A DNA stretch of 28,883 nt, from positions 1 to 28,883 of the forward strand of contig JAMCZZ010000012.1 of the NCBI GenBank assembly GCA_023484645.1, read 5' to 3'. A program made the translations under genes and the position numbers. Shown here piece after piece: positions 15,485 through 22,746 of this stretch (positions are counted from its first letter, which is position 1; each line of letters begins with the position of its first letter). This DNA is from Patescibacteria group bacterium (GTDB lineage: Bacteria; Patescibacteria; UBA1384; XYA2-FULL-43-10; 1-14-0-10-43-13). The notes beneath the pieces were generated by a model. It saw only the letters and a program-made list of their open reading frames with translations, made no database searches and was not told where the DNA came from.

Positions 15485-17353
15485 TTACTCCAATACGGCT
15501 TTTATTCGGCGGATGCCAGCCGAAGAAGATTCTTCTTTTTTGATCTTAAAGTGCCCAAGAGTTCCGATATTTTCGACATGGGGACCGCCGCAAATCTCGC
15601 GTGAAAAATAATTGTCAGACAAACCAATGGTATAAACCTTTACTCGATCGCCATATTTATGTTCAAATAGTCCTATAGCGCCAGATTGTTTTGCCTCTTC
15701 TACTGTCATCTCTTCCATTGTGACCGGCAGATCTTTTTCGATTTGCTTATTCACAATTTTTTCCACCTCAGAAATTTGTTCGGGCGTCATTTTGTCTGTG
15801 TGCGTAAAATCAAAGCGCAATCGTTCTGCGTTGATATTTGAACCTTTTTGCTGCACATGATCACCAAGGACTTGTCTTAATGCCTGATGGAGCAGGTGAG
15901 TAGTAGTATGGTATTTAACCGCAACCTCCCCAGCATCAGCCAAACCGCCCTTAAACATCCCAGCCGAAGCAGTACGGGAAAGTTCCTGGTGCTTTCTCAT
16001 GGCTTGTTCAAAAAATTCATAATACCAATCTTCAGGTTCACCAGTTATGCCTTGAAAATACTTATATGAAATCTCAGGAGGAATGCCTTCTTGCTGATAC
16101 AGATCAAATGCAATCTCGCCCAAATACTTTAAATCTCGAGTTACATGACCAGTTTTTTCTGATTTTTGTCCGCTTGCAATGAATTTTTCAATTTTAGGCT
16201 TCGCTTTTTTAAGATACTTTTCAGAATTATCTAATAACTCTAAAAACCTCTCTTCTTCTTTATTGATTACTGGACTGATTTGTTTTATGTATACATAATA
16301 TTCGTTTTCATATATAGATTTAATAATTGGCAAAAATACATGCAGAAGAATGTTCTTCGAAGTTACCCCGTTAACTGTTACTCCCTCAAGTGTGTGCCTC
16401 ATTCTTTCATAAATCCCAAGTCGATGCATATTTAATATAGCTTTCCTTAATAACCGCCTTACTACATACCCAGCGCCTTTATTAGAAGGGAAAACTCCAT
16501 CGGAAATGGCAAAAACAGCAGCTTTTATATGATCGGCAATAATCCGAAAAGCTTTCTCGTTTCCTTCATAAGGTTTGCCGGATAAATCGGATATTTTATT
16601 GAGAATAGGCCAGAACAGTTCAGTTTTATAGTTGTCATCAAAACCGTTTAAAACTGCCAACATTCGTTCTAAGCCCATGCCTGTGTCAACATTTTTTTGA
16701 GCTAGGGGAGTGTATTTGCCTTCCTTTAGCTGATATTGCATAAAAACATCGTTCCAAATTTCCACCCAATTTGCATTTTTATCGTCAAATTTATCTGGAG
16801 CCGGTTCACTTCCTGTCCAATAAAACATCTCCGTATCGGGACCGCAAGGACCGCTCTCCCCTGGCCCCCACCAGTTATTTTTCTTTGGCAGTTTTGCAAT
16901 CCGCTTGATTGAAATACCTAACCCTATCCATTTGTCATAAGCTTCCTGATCAAAAGGCGCATCATCATCCCCTGCAAATACAGAAACGGCTAATTTTTCC
17001 TTATCCAGCCCAAGCCATTTTTTATCGGTTAAAAATTCATAGCTCATTTCTATCGTTTCTTTTTTGAAATAATCGCCCAGAGACCAGTTGCCAAGCATCT
17101 CAAAGAAAGTATGGTGAACCTTATCGCCTACTTCGTCGATGTCGTCTGTTCGGATGCATTTCTGGACGCTCGCCAGCTTTTTCCCTGCCGGATGAGTCTC
17201 GCCAATAAGATAAGGGACTAAAGGCTGCATCCCAGCAGAGGTAAATAGTGCTGTCGGATCATTTTCAGGCACCAAAGAAGCAGAAGGGATCACCTTGTGA
17301 CCCCTCTTTTCAAAATATTGTAAAAACAAATTTCTTAATTCATTTGCTGTCAT
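15485..17353 (-). CDS. alaS: Alanyl-tRNA synthetase, short form without C-Ala domain
   Basis: 622 residues against about 875 in typical bacteria. The class II catalytic core is complete (TSAGMQPLVPYLIGETHP near 38-55, KVHHTFFEMLGNWSLGDYF near 78-96, DTGMGLERM near 223-231). The tRNA-recognition helices include GAGYVVRRLLRKA (293-305). The editing domain keeps all four metal ligands: HTTTH (His482, His486) and CGGPH (Cys588, His592). The protein ends right after the editing domain, with no oligomerisation linker and no DHHA1/C-Ala domain. It charges and proofreads tRNA-Ala, probably as a monomer. It lies 12 bases after the transglycosylase gene and is followed by the NUDIX gene. Confidence 0.96.
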   Translation of the reverse strand: MTANELRNLFLQYFEKRGHKVIPSASLVPENDPTALFTSAGMQPLVPYLIGETHPAGKKLASVQKCIRTDDIDEVGDKVHHTFFEMLGNWSLGDYFKKETIEMSYEFLTDKKWLGLDKEKLAVSVFAGDDDAPFDQEAYDKWIGLGISIKRIAKLPKKNNWWGPGESGPCGPDTEMFYWTGSEPAPDKFDDKNANWVEIWNDVFMQYQLKEGKYTPLAQKNVDTGMGLERMLAVLNGFDDNYKTELFWPILNKISDLSGKPYEGNEKAFRIIADHIKAAVFAISDGVFPSNKGAGYVVRRLLRKAILNMHRLGIYERMRHTLEGVTVNGVTSKNILLHVFLPIIKSIYENEYYVYIKQISPVINKEEERFLELLDNSEKYLKKAKPKIEKFIASGQKSEKTGHVTRDLKYLGEIAFDLYQQEGIPPEISYKYFQGITGEPEDWYYEFFEQAMRKHQELSRTASAGMFKGGLADAGEVAVKYHTTTHLLHQALRQVLGDHVQQKGSNINAERLRFDFTHTDKMTPEQISEVEKIVNKQIEKDLPVTMEEMTVEEAKQSGAIGLFEHKYGDRVKVYTIGLSDNYFSREICGGPHVENIGTLGHFKIKKEESSSAGIRRIKAVLE

Positions 17354-17365
17354 ATGTTGTTTATA

Positions 17366-18019
17366 TTACTTGGGCTGATTATTATTGAAATACCCTGCAA
17401 AGTTAGAGAATATTTGCGACCAGACAAATCCTCTTACTTCTGCTTTATTGTCACTGATTTTCTCTATTTTAATCGGAGCGATTCCAAGTTCGTTCGCATA
17501 CATTGACTGATAAACCGTCTGATAATTTCTTATTCTTTTGACATAGGAATAATTAGCAATGGATGCTGGCGAGCTTGCATAGCGGTCCGCATTTCCGGTA
17601 CCCGTATTATACGCATATAGGGCCAAATCTACGTTGCCGTTATATTTTATAAGCAGATCTCTCAAGTGAGCAGCACCGAATTCAACCGAAGTTTCAGCAT
17701 CAAAAATATCATAATTCGGCCAGCGCCCGGTTTCTTTGGCCATTGTTGCTGCAGTACCGGGCATAAACTGCATTAAACCCTGTGCTCCCGCCCCAGAAAC
17801 CGAACTTGGGTTAAACCGGCTCTCCTGCAAAATCACGGCAGCGACCAGTGAAGGATCTACTTGGTATTTAGCGGAATATTTTTTTATAAATTCTTCATAT
17901 TTAAGCGGATATACGGTATCCCCAAAATAAGTGGGGATATAAATATACGTCAAAACCGCCAACACAAAAACTGCCACTCCAGCCAAAATGTACCTAGCCA
18001 ATGCCCTCTTCTTAATCAT
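17366..18019 (-). CDS. Slt-type lytic transglycosylase
   Basis: 217 residues. One N-terminal membrane/signal segment (about 8-30) has no obvious signal peptidase site, so it is probably membrane-anchored. The lysozyme-like SLT domain (about 42-185) has the catalytic Glu66 in ILQESRFNP, the AQGLMQFMPGTA motif (79-90) and the YAYNTGTGNADRY motif. It cleaves the MurNAc-GlcNAc bond with 1,6-anhydro product. It is first in a likely unit with alaS. The upstream 70 bases are very AT-rich, and I cannot pick one promoter with confidence. No Shine-Dalgarno is visible. Confidence 0.93.
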   Translation of the reverse strand: MIKKRALARYILAGVAVFVLAVLTYIYIPTYFGDTVYPLKYEEFIKKYSAKYQVDPSLVAAVILQESRFNPSSVSGAGAQGLMQFMPGTAATMAKETGRWPNYDIFDAETSVEFGAAHLRDLLIKYNGNVDLALYAYNTGTGNADRYASSPASIANYSYVKRIRNYQTVYQSMYANELGIAPIKIEKISDNKAEVRGFVWSQIFSNFAGYFNNNQPK

Positions 18020-18096
18020 AAGCTTTTGGATTAAATTATTAGCCTCAAAAACAATATATCATATATTAAATTAATAAAAAATATCTAATAATTTAA

Positions 18097-18134
18097 CCAA
18101 GAAAAGAAGACCTTCGAAGGTCTTCTTTTCTTGG
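18097..18134 (-). terminator. 38-base perfect palindromic terminator fused to the tRNA-Leu CCA end
   Basis: The 38 bases from 18097 to 18134 are a perfect palindrome centred on CTTCGAAG. On the minus strand the hairpin begins with the CCA of tRNA-Leu(TAA) itself and ends with TCTTCTTTTCTTGG followed by TTAAATTATT. It should terminate the long rpsA-nrnA-tRNA transcript. Confidence 0.8.
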
Positions 18135-18218
18135 TGCCCGAGGTCGGACTCGAACCGACACGGTTTTTTAGGCCAAAGGATTTTAAGTCCTTCGTGTCTA
18201 CCATTCCACCACTCGGGC
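18132..18218 (-). tRNA. tRNA-Leu(TAA)
   Basis: Acceptor GCCCGAG pairs with CTCGGGC. The anticodon loop CTTAAAA gives anticodon TAA. A long class II variable arm and T arm GGTTCGAGTCC are present, and CCA is encoded. Its first base is also the last base of the nrnA stop codon (TAG), and its CCA is the first part of the terminator palindrome, so gene, tRNA and terminator are packed without spacers. Confidence 0.96.
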
Positions 18219-19183
18219 TAAGCTATTTGCCAAATTTTATTGACTTGTTTAATCTGACCAGAAAAACTGAATCCAGCTGCTTTTTTGTGCCCGCCTCCGC
18301 CTAGCAAATCAGCCAGTTTTGACACACTCACAGAGTCTTTTTCTGTTCTCAAACTGCCTCTAATTTTACCATCCGCGGTCTCATAAAGCAATAGTGCAAT
18401 TTGTGTTTCAGGAATCGCATTTATCAAGTTAACCAACCCAGACACCTCGTCGTCCGATGCATTAAGCTTCTCAATGTCTTCTCTGAGTAGAAATGAAGAA
18501 GCAATACCGTATTTTTCATTTATAAGAAGGCGATTTAAAGCAATCCCCCATAGCTTTAATCTTGTGATTGAATTTGAGTGAGAACTCGAAATACTTTCTG
18601 AAATTTTTTTAAGCTTTGCGCCTTTATTCAACAATTCAGAGACTGCAGTTAAGACAGAAGGAGATGTATTGGTATGTTGGAACCCGCCGGTATCGTAAAA
18701 TATTCCAGTTAATAATGATGTTGCAATTGTCGGAGTAATCTTCCAGCCCAATCCGTTTAAAATTTCAAAAACCAATTCAGAGCTCGAAGATGCCGAATCA
18801 TTGACATAATTAATAGTAACGCATTTCCATAAATCATTTTTAGGATGATGGTCAATATTAATTAAAGGAATTCCCTTATCTCTGACTTTTAATATTCGCT
18901 CGGGAAAGCCAGTTCTTTTCAGATCCCCATTATCAAGAAGAATAATTACGTCAAAATTACCAATCAAAAAATCTCTTTTAATTTGTTCTACCCCGGGCAA
19001 GAATAAGAAAATCTCAGGAATTTTATCACTGCAAACCATCGAAGTTTTCTTGCCATTATTTTTTAATCCTTCGCTCAATGCCAAAATTGCACCCAAGGCG
19101 TCGCCATCAGGCTGCTCATGGCAAATCAAGAGAAAATTTTCTCCTTTGCAAAAAATATCTTTAAGTTTAGAGAAAGAACCCAT
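18218..19183 (-). CDS. nrnA: DHH-family phosphoesterase, NrnA-like (nanoRNase / pAp phosphatase)
   Basis: 321 residues. The DHH domain motifs are in order: HEQPDGDALG (22-31), LLDNGD (82-87), DHHPK (111-115) and FYDTGGFQH (162-170). The DHHA1 domain ends with the RNA-binding GGGGHKKAAG near residue 300. NrnA degrades 2-5-nt RNAs to mononucleotides and dephosphorylates pAp. Other DHH members (for example c-di-AMP phosphodiesterases) share these motifs, but their extra domains are missing here. The stop codon overlaps the first base of tRNA-Leu(TAA). The gene follows the MBL-like gene at 26 bases without a visible Shine-Dalgarno. Confidence 0.9.
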   Translation of the reverse strand: MGSFSKLKDIFCKGENFLLICHEQPDGDALGAILALSEGLKNNGKKTSMVCSDKIPEIFLFLPGVEQIKRDFLIGNFDVIILLDNGDLKRTGFPERILKVRDKGIPLINIDHHPKNDLWKCVTINYVNDSASSSSELVFEILNGLGWKITPTIATSLLTGIFYDTGGFQHTNTSPSVLTAVSELLNKGAKLKKISESISSSHSNSITRLKLWGIALNRLLINEKYGIASSFLLREDIEKLNASDDEVSGLVNLINAIPETQIALLLYETADGKIRGSLRTEKDSVSVSKLADLLGGGGHKKAAGFSFSGQIKQVNKIWQIA

Positions 19184-19209
19184 ACAAATAAATTTCTAAA
19201 TCCTAATTT

Positions 19210-19701
19210 CTAAAGACTAGTCTTCAAAATTACATTCATCCGCTCATTTTCAGGCAAATCGGCTTTTTTAATCTTCAGAATTTCAGTTTCGCCGTTCGTT
19301 ATGCCTTCGCTCTTTTTGAATTCAGATAAATCAGAGTAAAGCATTGGTATCACAATCTTAGGATCAATTAGCGACACTAGATCAAGAGCTTTTTTTGTCG
19401 TAAGAGAGCCATCTTCACCCAAAGGAACGAATAATATATCAACATCTCCTATTTCTTTGGCCTCGTCTTCCCGTAAATCATGAGATATCTTGCCTAAATA
19501 GCACATGTTTATTTCATCCGCACGAACTAGATATATTGTACTTCCATTATCTGCAATGCCTTCGATAAAAATACCGCTTTTTTCATATTCTCCCGGTCCA
19601 GGCAGAGGGAAACCGTTGATTTTTATTTGATATCCAAGCTCAATTCTTGCATCCTTTGATCGAACATCAAATTTTTCTCTGCCTAAATATTTAATTTGCA
19701 T
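19210..19701 (-). CDS. Degenerate metallo-beta-lactamase-fold protein (UlaG-like)
   Basis: 163 residues with the strand pattern of the UlaG-like MBL subgroup: LPGPGEYEKSGIFIEGI, VDILFVPLGEDGSLTTKKAL and DPKIVIPMLYSD. It lacks the HxHxDH zinc motif. The His normally found in the IPMHY segment is Leu here, so it cannot bind the usual two metals. It is probably a non-catalytic or altered member; a role in binding is an inference. GGAGG lies six bases before the ATG. It sits between rpsA and nrnA on the same strand. Confidence 0.75.
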   Translation of the reverse strand: MQIKYLGREKFDVRSKDARIELGYQIKINGFPLPGPGEYEKSGIFIEGIADNGSTIYLVRADEINMCYLGKISHDLREDEAKEIGDVDILFVPLGEDGSLTTKKALDLVSLIDPKIVIPMLYSDLSEFKKSEGITNGETEILKIKKADLPENERMNVILKTSL

Positions 19702-19714
19702 ACAACGCCTCCGG

Positions 19715-19803
19715 CTTTAAATCATAAATTAGAAAGCAATAAATTCTAAATAAATTACAATTTTTCAAAATCTCAATATTTTAAACACTGGATTTGATAT
19801 TTT
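19715..19803. repeat. AT-rich intergenic block between rpsA and the MBL-like gene
   Basis: Words such as AAATTCTAAATAAATT and TTCAAAATCTCAATATTTTAAA, with a partly inverted partner GATATTTTGAATTT. Same low-complexity style as the other AT-rich gaps. No terminator or promoter is evident, so the flanking genes may still be co-transcribed. Confidence 0.4.
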
Positions 19804-19807
19804 GAAT

Positions 19808-21127
19808 TTATTTGTTTTTTGTAATTTTAGTTTTGGTGCTTTTTTTAGTTGGTTTTTCTTCTTTTTCCCCAGGAACAGTCTCTTCTTCTGTTTCTGTTTC
19901 TACTTCATCAATAGCTGCTTCTGATTCTACAGCTTTTTTCTTTTCTTTCTTCTCATCCGTAGCTTTAGAGGAAGATTCAACCTTAAGACTCAAACCTAGT
20001 CTATGGCTGTCAGGTTCAATAGAAATGATTTTGAATTGATATTCTTTGCCAAGTTCAACGATCTGACCGGGATCAACTATGTGGTCGCTTGAAAGCTCAG
20101 AGATGTGGACTAAGCCGTCAATCTCTTCATCTAGTGAAACAAAAGCGCCAAAAGGAGTAATTTTTGTAACCTCTCCTTTGACAACATCTCCGACTTTGTA
20201 CTTAGAAGCTGCCTTAACCCAAGGATCCGGCAGTAAACGTTTAATAGATAAAGAAATTTTGCCGTCGTCAACAGAGATGATCATCGTCTCAACTTCATCT
20301 CCAACCTTATATATCTTATTCAAATCAGTCACTCGGCTCCAAGAAACTTCTGAGATATGAACCAAACCTTCGATCTGAGGATCGACGCTGATAAATAAAC
20401 CAAAATCAACAATTCCTGTAATCTTACCGGTAACTTTGTCACCGACATGATATTTATCAATTTTCGCCTTAACTTCGGTTGCCCTAACCGCTTTTTCTGA
20501 GAAGATAAGTTTATTGCCTTCTTTATCACAATTAATAACTTTTACGTTTACTTCCTGACCAATAAATCTTCTCAAGCGATTAAGAATTTCATCTTTATCG
20601 CCGCCGGTAACTCTTGGATAATTGGCTGGGGATAGTTGCGAAACGGGCAAGAAACCCTGAATTCCGCCAAGTTCAGTCATTAAACCGCCCTTATTTGCGT
20701 CTGTGATCTTTATAGCTACAGGCTCGCCTGTCTCAAATTTTTGTTGAAGATCAATCCAATATTTTTCTCTATCCGCTCTCTTCATTGAAAGAACCACATT
20801 ACCAGCATCGTCTTCCATTGATATAACAGTGCAGTATGTCTTGTCGCCAACTTTTAATCCCGTCTTTGTTGTAATTTCTTTTTCAGGAATAAATCCAAGC
20901 GACTGGCCGGCAACATCAACCCATATTCTGTTTCCACCCACAGCCAAAATAGTGGCCTCGACAGTATCACCTTCCGCAAAAGGCAAAAGGTTGTCGCCCA
21001 ACTCTTTAATAAGGTCTTCCATCGATTCAGTTTTTCCACGCATTCCGCTTTTAGCGGAAGCAGTGGCGCCCGCTCCACCTTCGGTGGATGCGGCGTTTGT
21101 TTCTACATTTTCAATTTCTTCGGTCAT
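19808..21127 (-). CDS. rpsA: 30S ribosomal protein S1, four S1 domains
   Basis: 439 residues with four S1 RNA-binding repeats: about 52-118 (GDTVEATILAVGG), 135-213, 227-297 (GDKVTGKITGIVDFGLFISV) and 312-382 (GDVVKGEVTKITPFGAFVSL). The last two are the best conserved, each with the GLVHISE motif. The N terminus is a low-complexity Ala/Gly/Thr stretch. The C terminus is acidic, then Lys/Thr-rich (about 385-439). S1 helps the 30S subunit bind and unfold mRNA. Four repeats rather than the six of E. coli is normal for many bacteria. GGAG lies ten bases before the ATG. A structured 140-base leader separates it from the small membrane protein upstream. Confidence 0.93.
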   Translation of the reverse strand: MTEEIENVETNAASTEGGAGATASAKSGMRGKTESMEDLIKELGDNLLPFAEGDTVEATILAVGGNRIWVDVAGQSLGFIPEKEITTKTGLKVGDKTYCTVISMEDDAGNVVLSMKRADREKYWIDLQQKFETGEPVAIKITDANKGGLMTELGGIQGFLPVSQLSPANYPRVTGGDKDEILNRLRRFIGQEVNVKVINCDKEGNKLIFSEKAVRATEVKAKIDKYHVGDKVTGKITGIVDFGLFISVDPQIEGLVHISEVSWSRVTDLNKIYKVGDEVETMIISVDDGKISLSIKRLLPDPWVKAASKYKVGDVVKGEVTKITPFGAFVSLDEEIDGLVHISELSSDHIVDPGQIVELGKEYQFKIISIEPDSHRLGLSLKVESSSKATDEKKEKKKAVESEAAIDEVETETEEETVPGEKEEKPTKKSTKTKITKNK

Positions 21128-21191
21128 AAACTCGTTTCTCCAATTCCAGTTCCCCGCCCATTTTTAATTAATAATAAAGATTTATTTTTTT

Positions 21192-21248
21192 GCGAGCTTT
21201 GTTGCCTGACGACGGTTGCAAGCGCCTAAGAAGGCAATGAAGCAAGCG
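21192..21248 (-). promoter_or_regulatory. Stem-loop in the rpsA leader
   Basis: On the minus strand GCTTGCTTCATTGCCT pairs imperfectly with AGGCAACAAAGCTCGC across a loop of about 25 bases. Six base pairs, a 2x2 internal loop and at least four more pairs hold it together. A run of A, not U, follows, so it is not a terminator. S1 synthesis is autoregulated in other bacteria through a structured leader, and this could play the same role; that is a suggestion only. Confidence 0.35.
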
Positions 21249-21269
21249 AAAAATTTAATTCAAGTTGTT

Positions 21270-21668
21270 TTAAACTTTTTTCTTTTTTGGTAAATATCTT
21301 TTATATCTTTCCTCTTTTTTCTTTTGCTCCCTATACTTTGGTATGAACATTATTGCCCAAATACTGTTTACTGTTATCCAAACAAATAAGGCTAGAAGAA
21401 TTAATAAAAGAAATAACCTAGAACCCAAGTAAGGCAGCTCCTCATATCTGAAAAACAGATAGAAAAGACCCAAAATTCCAATTGTTAAAAAGGATACGAA
21501 ATATTTACCGGAAATCTGCCTAACCTCAGGATTGCGCACAAGTTTTGAAATAACTGCAAAAATGATAAGGGTTCCAAACAGTATAATCAGTGGAATATAC
21601 AGCCTGCTTTCACCCGGTGTATTCGGATTAAGAAGGTAATTTTGTGAAAAAAATTCAGCTGCTGTCAT
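21270..21668 (-). CDS. Unrecognised three-helix membrane protein
   Basis: 132 residues from the ATG at 21668 (MTAAEFFSQNYLLNPNTPG). The open frame extends upstream into tRNA-Leu(GAG), which cannot be coding. Three membrane segments follow: YIPLIILFGTLIIFAVIS, YFVSFLTIGILGLFYLFF and FLLLILLALFVWITVNSIW. The C-terminal tail is strongly basic (KKKEERYKRYLPKKKKV) and probably cytoplasmic. I do not recognise a named family. Its start is only 19 bases from the 3' end of tRNA-Leu(GAG), so it is very likely on the same transcript and released by tRNA processing. No Shine-Dalgarno is visible. rpsA follows. Confidence 0.75.
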   Translation of the reverse strand: MTAAEFFSQNYLLNPNTPGESRLYIPLIILFGTLIIFAVISKLVRNPEVRQISGKYFVSFLTIGILGLFYLFFRYEELPYLGSRLFLLLILLALFVWITVNSIWAIMFIPKYREQKKKEERYKRYLPKKKKV

Positions 21669-21687
21669 TTGAAAATATTTACATGAT

Positions 21688-21774
21688 TGGTGGGCGAAAG
21701 AGGACTTGAACCTCCACGAGATTGCTCTCACTACCACCTCAAGGTAGCGCGTCTACCAATTCCGCCATCCGCCC
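21688..21774 (-). tRNA. tRNA-Leu(GAG)
   Basis: Acceptor GGGCGGA pairs with TTCGCCC (one G-T). The anticodon stem CTACC/GGTAG holds loop TTGAGGT, anticodon GAG. It has a long variable arm, T loop GTTCAAGTC and encoded CCA. It is very similar in its T arm and variable arm to tRNA-Leu(CAG) at 22631, so the two are probably paralogues. Confidence 0.96.
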
Positions 21775-21831
21775 TAAAATTAGTTTTTAGATCTTAGGAC
21801 GCTTCGCTTTAGAACTTAGGAAAATTCTAAA

Positions 21832-21923
21832 GCCGCAAAACGCGGCGTTCTAATTAGATGTCCAACTTCGCTAAAGCTTCGCTGGACAAACTTCTGCTTT
21901 GGCTCGCCAAGCGAAGCCCAAAG
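21832..21923. repeat. Cluster of three stem-loops between tRNA-Val and tRNA-Leu(GAG)
   Basis: GCCGC-AAAAC-GCGGC (21832-21846), TGTCCA/TGGACA (21859-21864 and 21883-21888) and CTTTGG/CCAAAG with inner pairs (21897-21902 and 21918-21923). They share the word CTTCGC or its complement. They probably help separate the two tRNA precursors during processing, or are dispersed repeat remnants. Confidence 0.45.
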
Positions 21924-21932
21924 GGCGAAGTT

Positions 21933-22009
21933 TGGTGCGCGCTGAGGGATTCGAACCCCCGACCCTCTCGGTGTAAACGAGATGCTCTAACCAGCTGAGC
22001 TAAGCGCGC
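21933..22009 (-). tRNA. tRNA-Val(TAC)
   Basis: Acceptor GCGCGCT pairs with AGCGCGC, discriminator A, encoded CCA. D arm GCTCAGCTGGTTAGAGC, anticodon stem TCTCG/CGAGA with loop TTTACAC (anticodon TAC), and T loop GTTCGAATC are all standard. First gene after the promoter at 22088-22116. Confidence 0.96.
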
Positions 22010-22018
22010 ATTATTAAA

Positions 22019-22042
22019 AAATTCTTGACCAGCCAAGAATTT
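22019..22042 (-). terminator. Terminator-like hairpin between a promoter and tRNA-Val
   Basis: On the minus strand AAATTCTTG, loop GCTGGT, CAAGAATTT, then TTTAATAA. It has the shape of an intrinsic terminator but lies downstream of the tRNA-Val promoter and ten bases before the tRNA. It may act as an attenuator or as a processing signal. Confidence 0.5.
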
Positions 22043-22087
22043 ACAAAGAACAAATATTCAAGCTGGTTTAATAATTTAACTAAATTT

Positions 22088-22116
22088 AATTTACCAGATA
22101 TTTCAAAAAATGTCAA
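22088..22116 (-). promoter_or_regulatory. Promoter of the tRNA-Val / rpsA unit
   Basis: On the minus strand a perfect TTGACA (22116-22111), a 17-base spacer and TAAATT (22093-22088, four of six). The start would be near 22081, about 70 bases before tRNA-Val. Confidence 0.68.
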
Positions 22117-22152
22117 AAGAATAGCGATCCAGTTTTTTACAAGGTAGAATAA

Positions 22153-22181
22153 TTGACAATAATTATATTAAATGCTATAAT
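22153..22181 (+). promoter_or_regulatory. Consensus promoter of the gene at 22215
   Basis: Perfect TTGACA (22153-22158), exactly 17 bases, then perfect TATAAT (22176-22181) with an extended TGC. This is a full consensus sigma-70-type promoter, the strongest in the window. It is divergent from the tRNA-Val promoter 37 bases away. Confidence 0.92.
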
Positions 22182-22214
22182 TTTTGTCATCCAGTTGAAG
22201 ACAAGGAGCATTCA

Positions 22215-22499
22215 ATGACGAATTTGACTAGATATCTCCTGCAACACCATAGTGGCCTTTTCAGTTCAGCGACCCTGATGAACTCGAGTATTCAAGAGTT
22301 TATAGATCGCTGTACAGACGCTTTAATATCAGGCGTCCCCGCTGAAGAGTTCGACAAAATAGTTAATCGACTTAACAACGAACTTCTAAGGTGGGAAGGG
22401 ATACCTTCGATTCGATTCGCTTACTCTACATACATACGTATATGTCTAGCGATCGTTGATGACCTTCACAGCGGCAAACTCCGACCGTTGGAATTATAG
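22215..22499 (+). CDS. Unrecognised small soluble protein under a consensus promoter
   Basis: 94 residues. AAGGAG (22203-22208) lies six bases before the ATG. The product looks all-helical and soluble. It has an N-terminal stretch MTNLTRYLLQHHSGLFSS, an acidic/amphipathic helix (SIQEFIDRCTDALIS), a second helix (AEEFDKIVNRLNNELLRW) and a final one (YIRICLAIVDDLHSG). There is no signal or membrane segment. I recognise no family. A perfect promoter upstream and a hairpin terminator downstream make it a self-contained, probably highly transcribed unit, on the opposite strand to the tRNA operons either side. Confidence 0.75.
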   Translation: MTNLTRYLLQHHSGLFSSATLMNSSIQEFIDRCTDALISGVPAEEFDKIVNRLNNELLRWEGIPSIRFAYSTYIRICLAIVDDLHSGKLRPLEL

Positions 22500-22505
22500 A
22501 GCAAA

Positions 22506-22529
22506 GCACTGTAGCGCAGTTGCTAGTGC
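22506..22529 (+). other. Small stem-loop after the 22215 gene
   Basis: GCAC-(TG)-TAGC pairs with GCTA-GTGC around GCAGTT. It begins seven bases after the stop codon. The bases GTAGCGCAGTTGCTAGTGC look like a tRNA D arm, but no anticodon or T arm follows. It probably belongs to the 3' end structure of this transcript. Confidence 0.4.
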
Positions 22530-22537
22530 AATTACTG

Positions 22538-22584
22538 AGGCGTTTGAGAATCATCTCTATAATGAATCTCAAACGCCTTCTTTT
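22538..22584 (+). terminator. Terminator of the 22215 gene
   Basis: AGGCGTTTGAGA (22538-22549) pairs perfectly with TCTCAAACGCCT (22567-22578), followed by TCTTTT. The 12-bp stem has a 17-base loop. Confidence 0.8.
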
Positions 22585-22630
22585 AGAATACATTCCATCC
22601 CTTTGTTATAAAAATGCCTTAATACTTCTT

Positions 22631-22716
22631 TGGTGGGCGCGAGAGGAGTTGAACCTCCACGAGATTGCTCTCACTACGACCTGAACGTAGCGTGTCTACC
22701 ATTCCACCACACGCCC
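22631..22716 (-). tRNA. tRNA-Leu(CAG)
   Basis: Acceptor GGGCGTG pairs with CGCGCCC (one T-G). The anticodon stem CTACG/CGTAG holds loop TTCAGGT, anticodon CAG. Long variable arm, T loop GTTCAACTC and encoded CCA. It stands downstream of the peptide-binding-protein gene, with a GC-rich hairpin between them. Confidence 0.96.
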
Positions 22717-22746
22717 ATTTCAATACAGGGTAAATATGCCAACCTG

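Noticed and set aside
21669..21737. Longer N terminus of the membrane protein at 21270-21668.
   Set aside because: The extra codons lie in tRNA-Leu(GAG).
22506..22580. Possible tRNA on the plus strand: GTAGCGCAGTTGCTAGTGC looks like a D arm.
   Set aside because: No 7-bp acceptor, anticodon stem or T arm can be placed around it; the following bases form the terminator of the 22215 gene.
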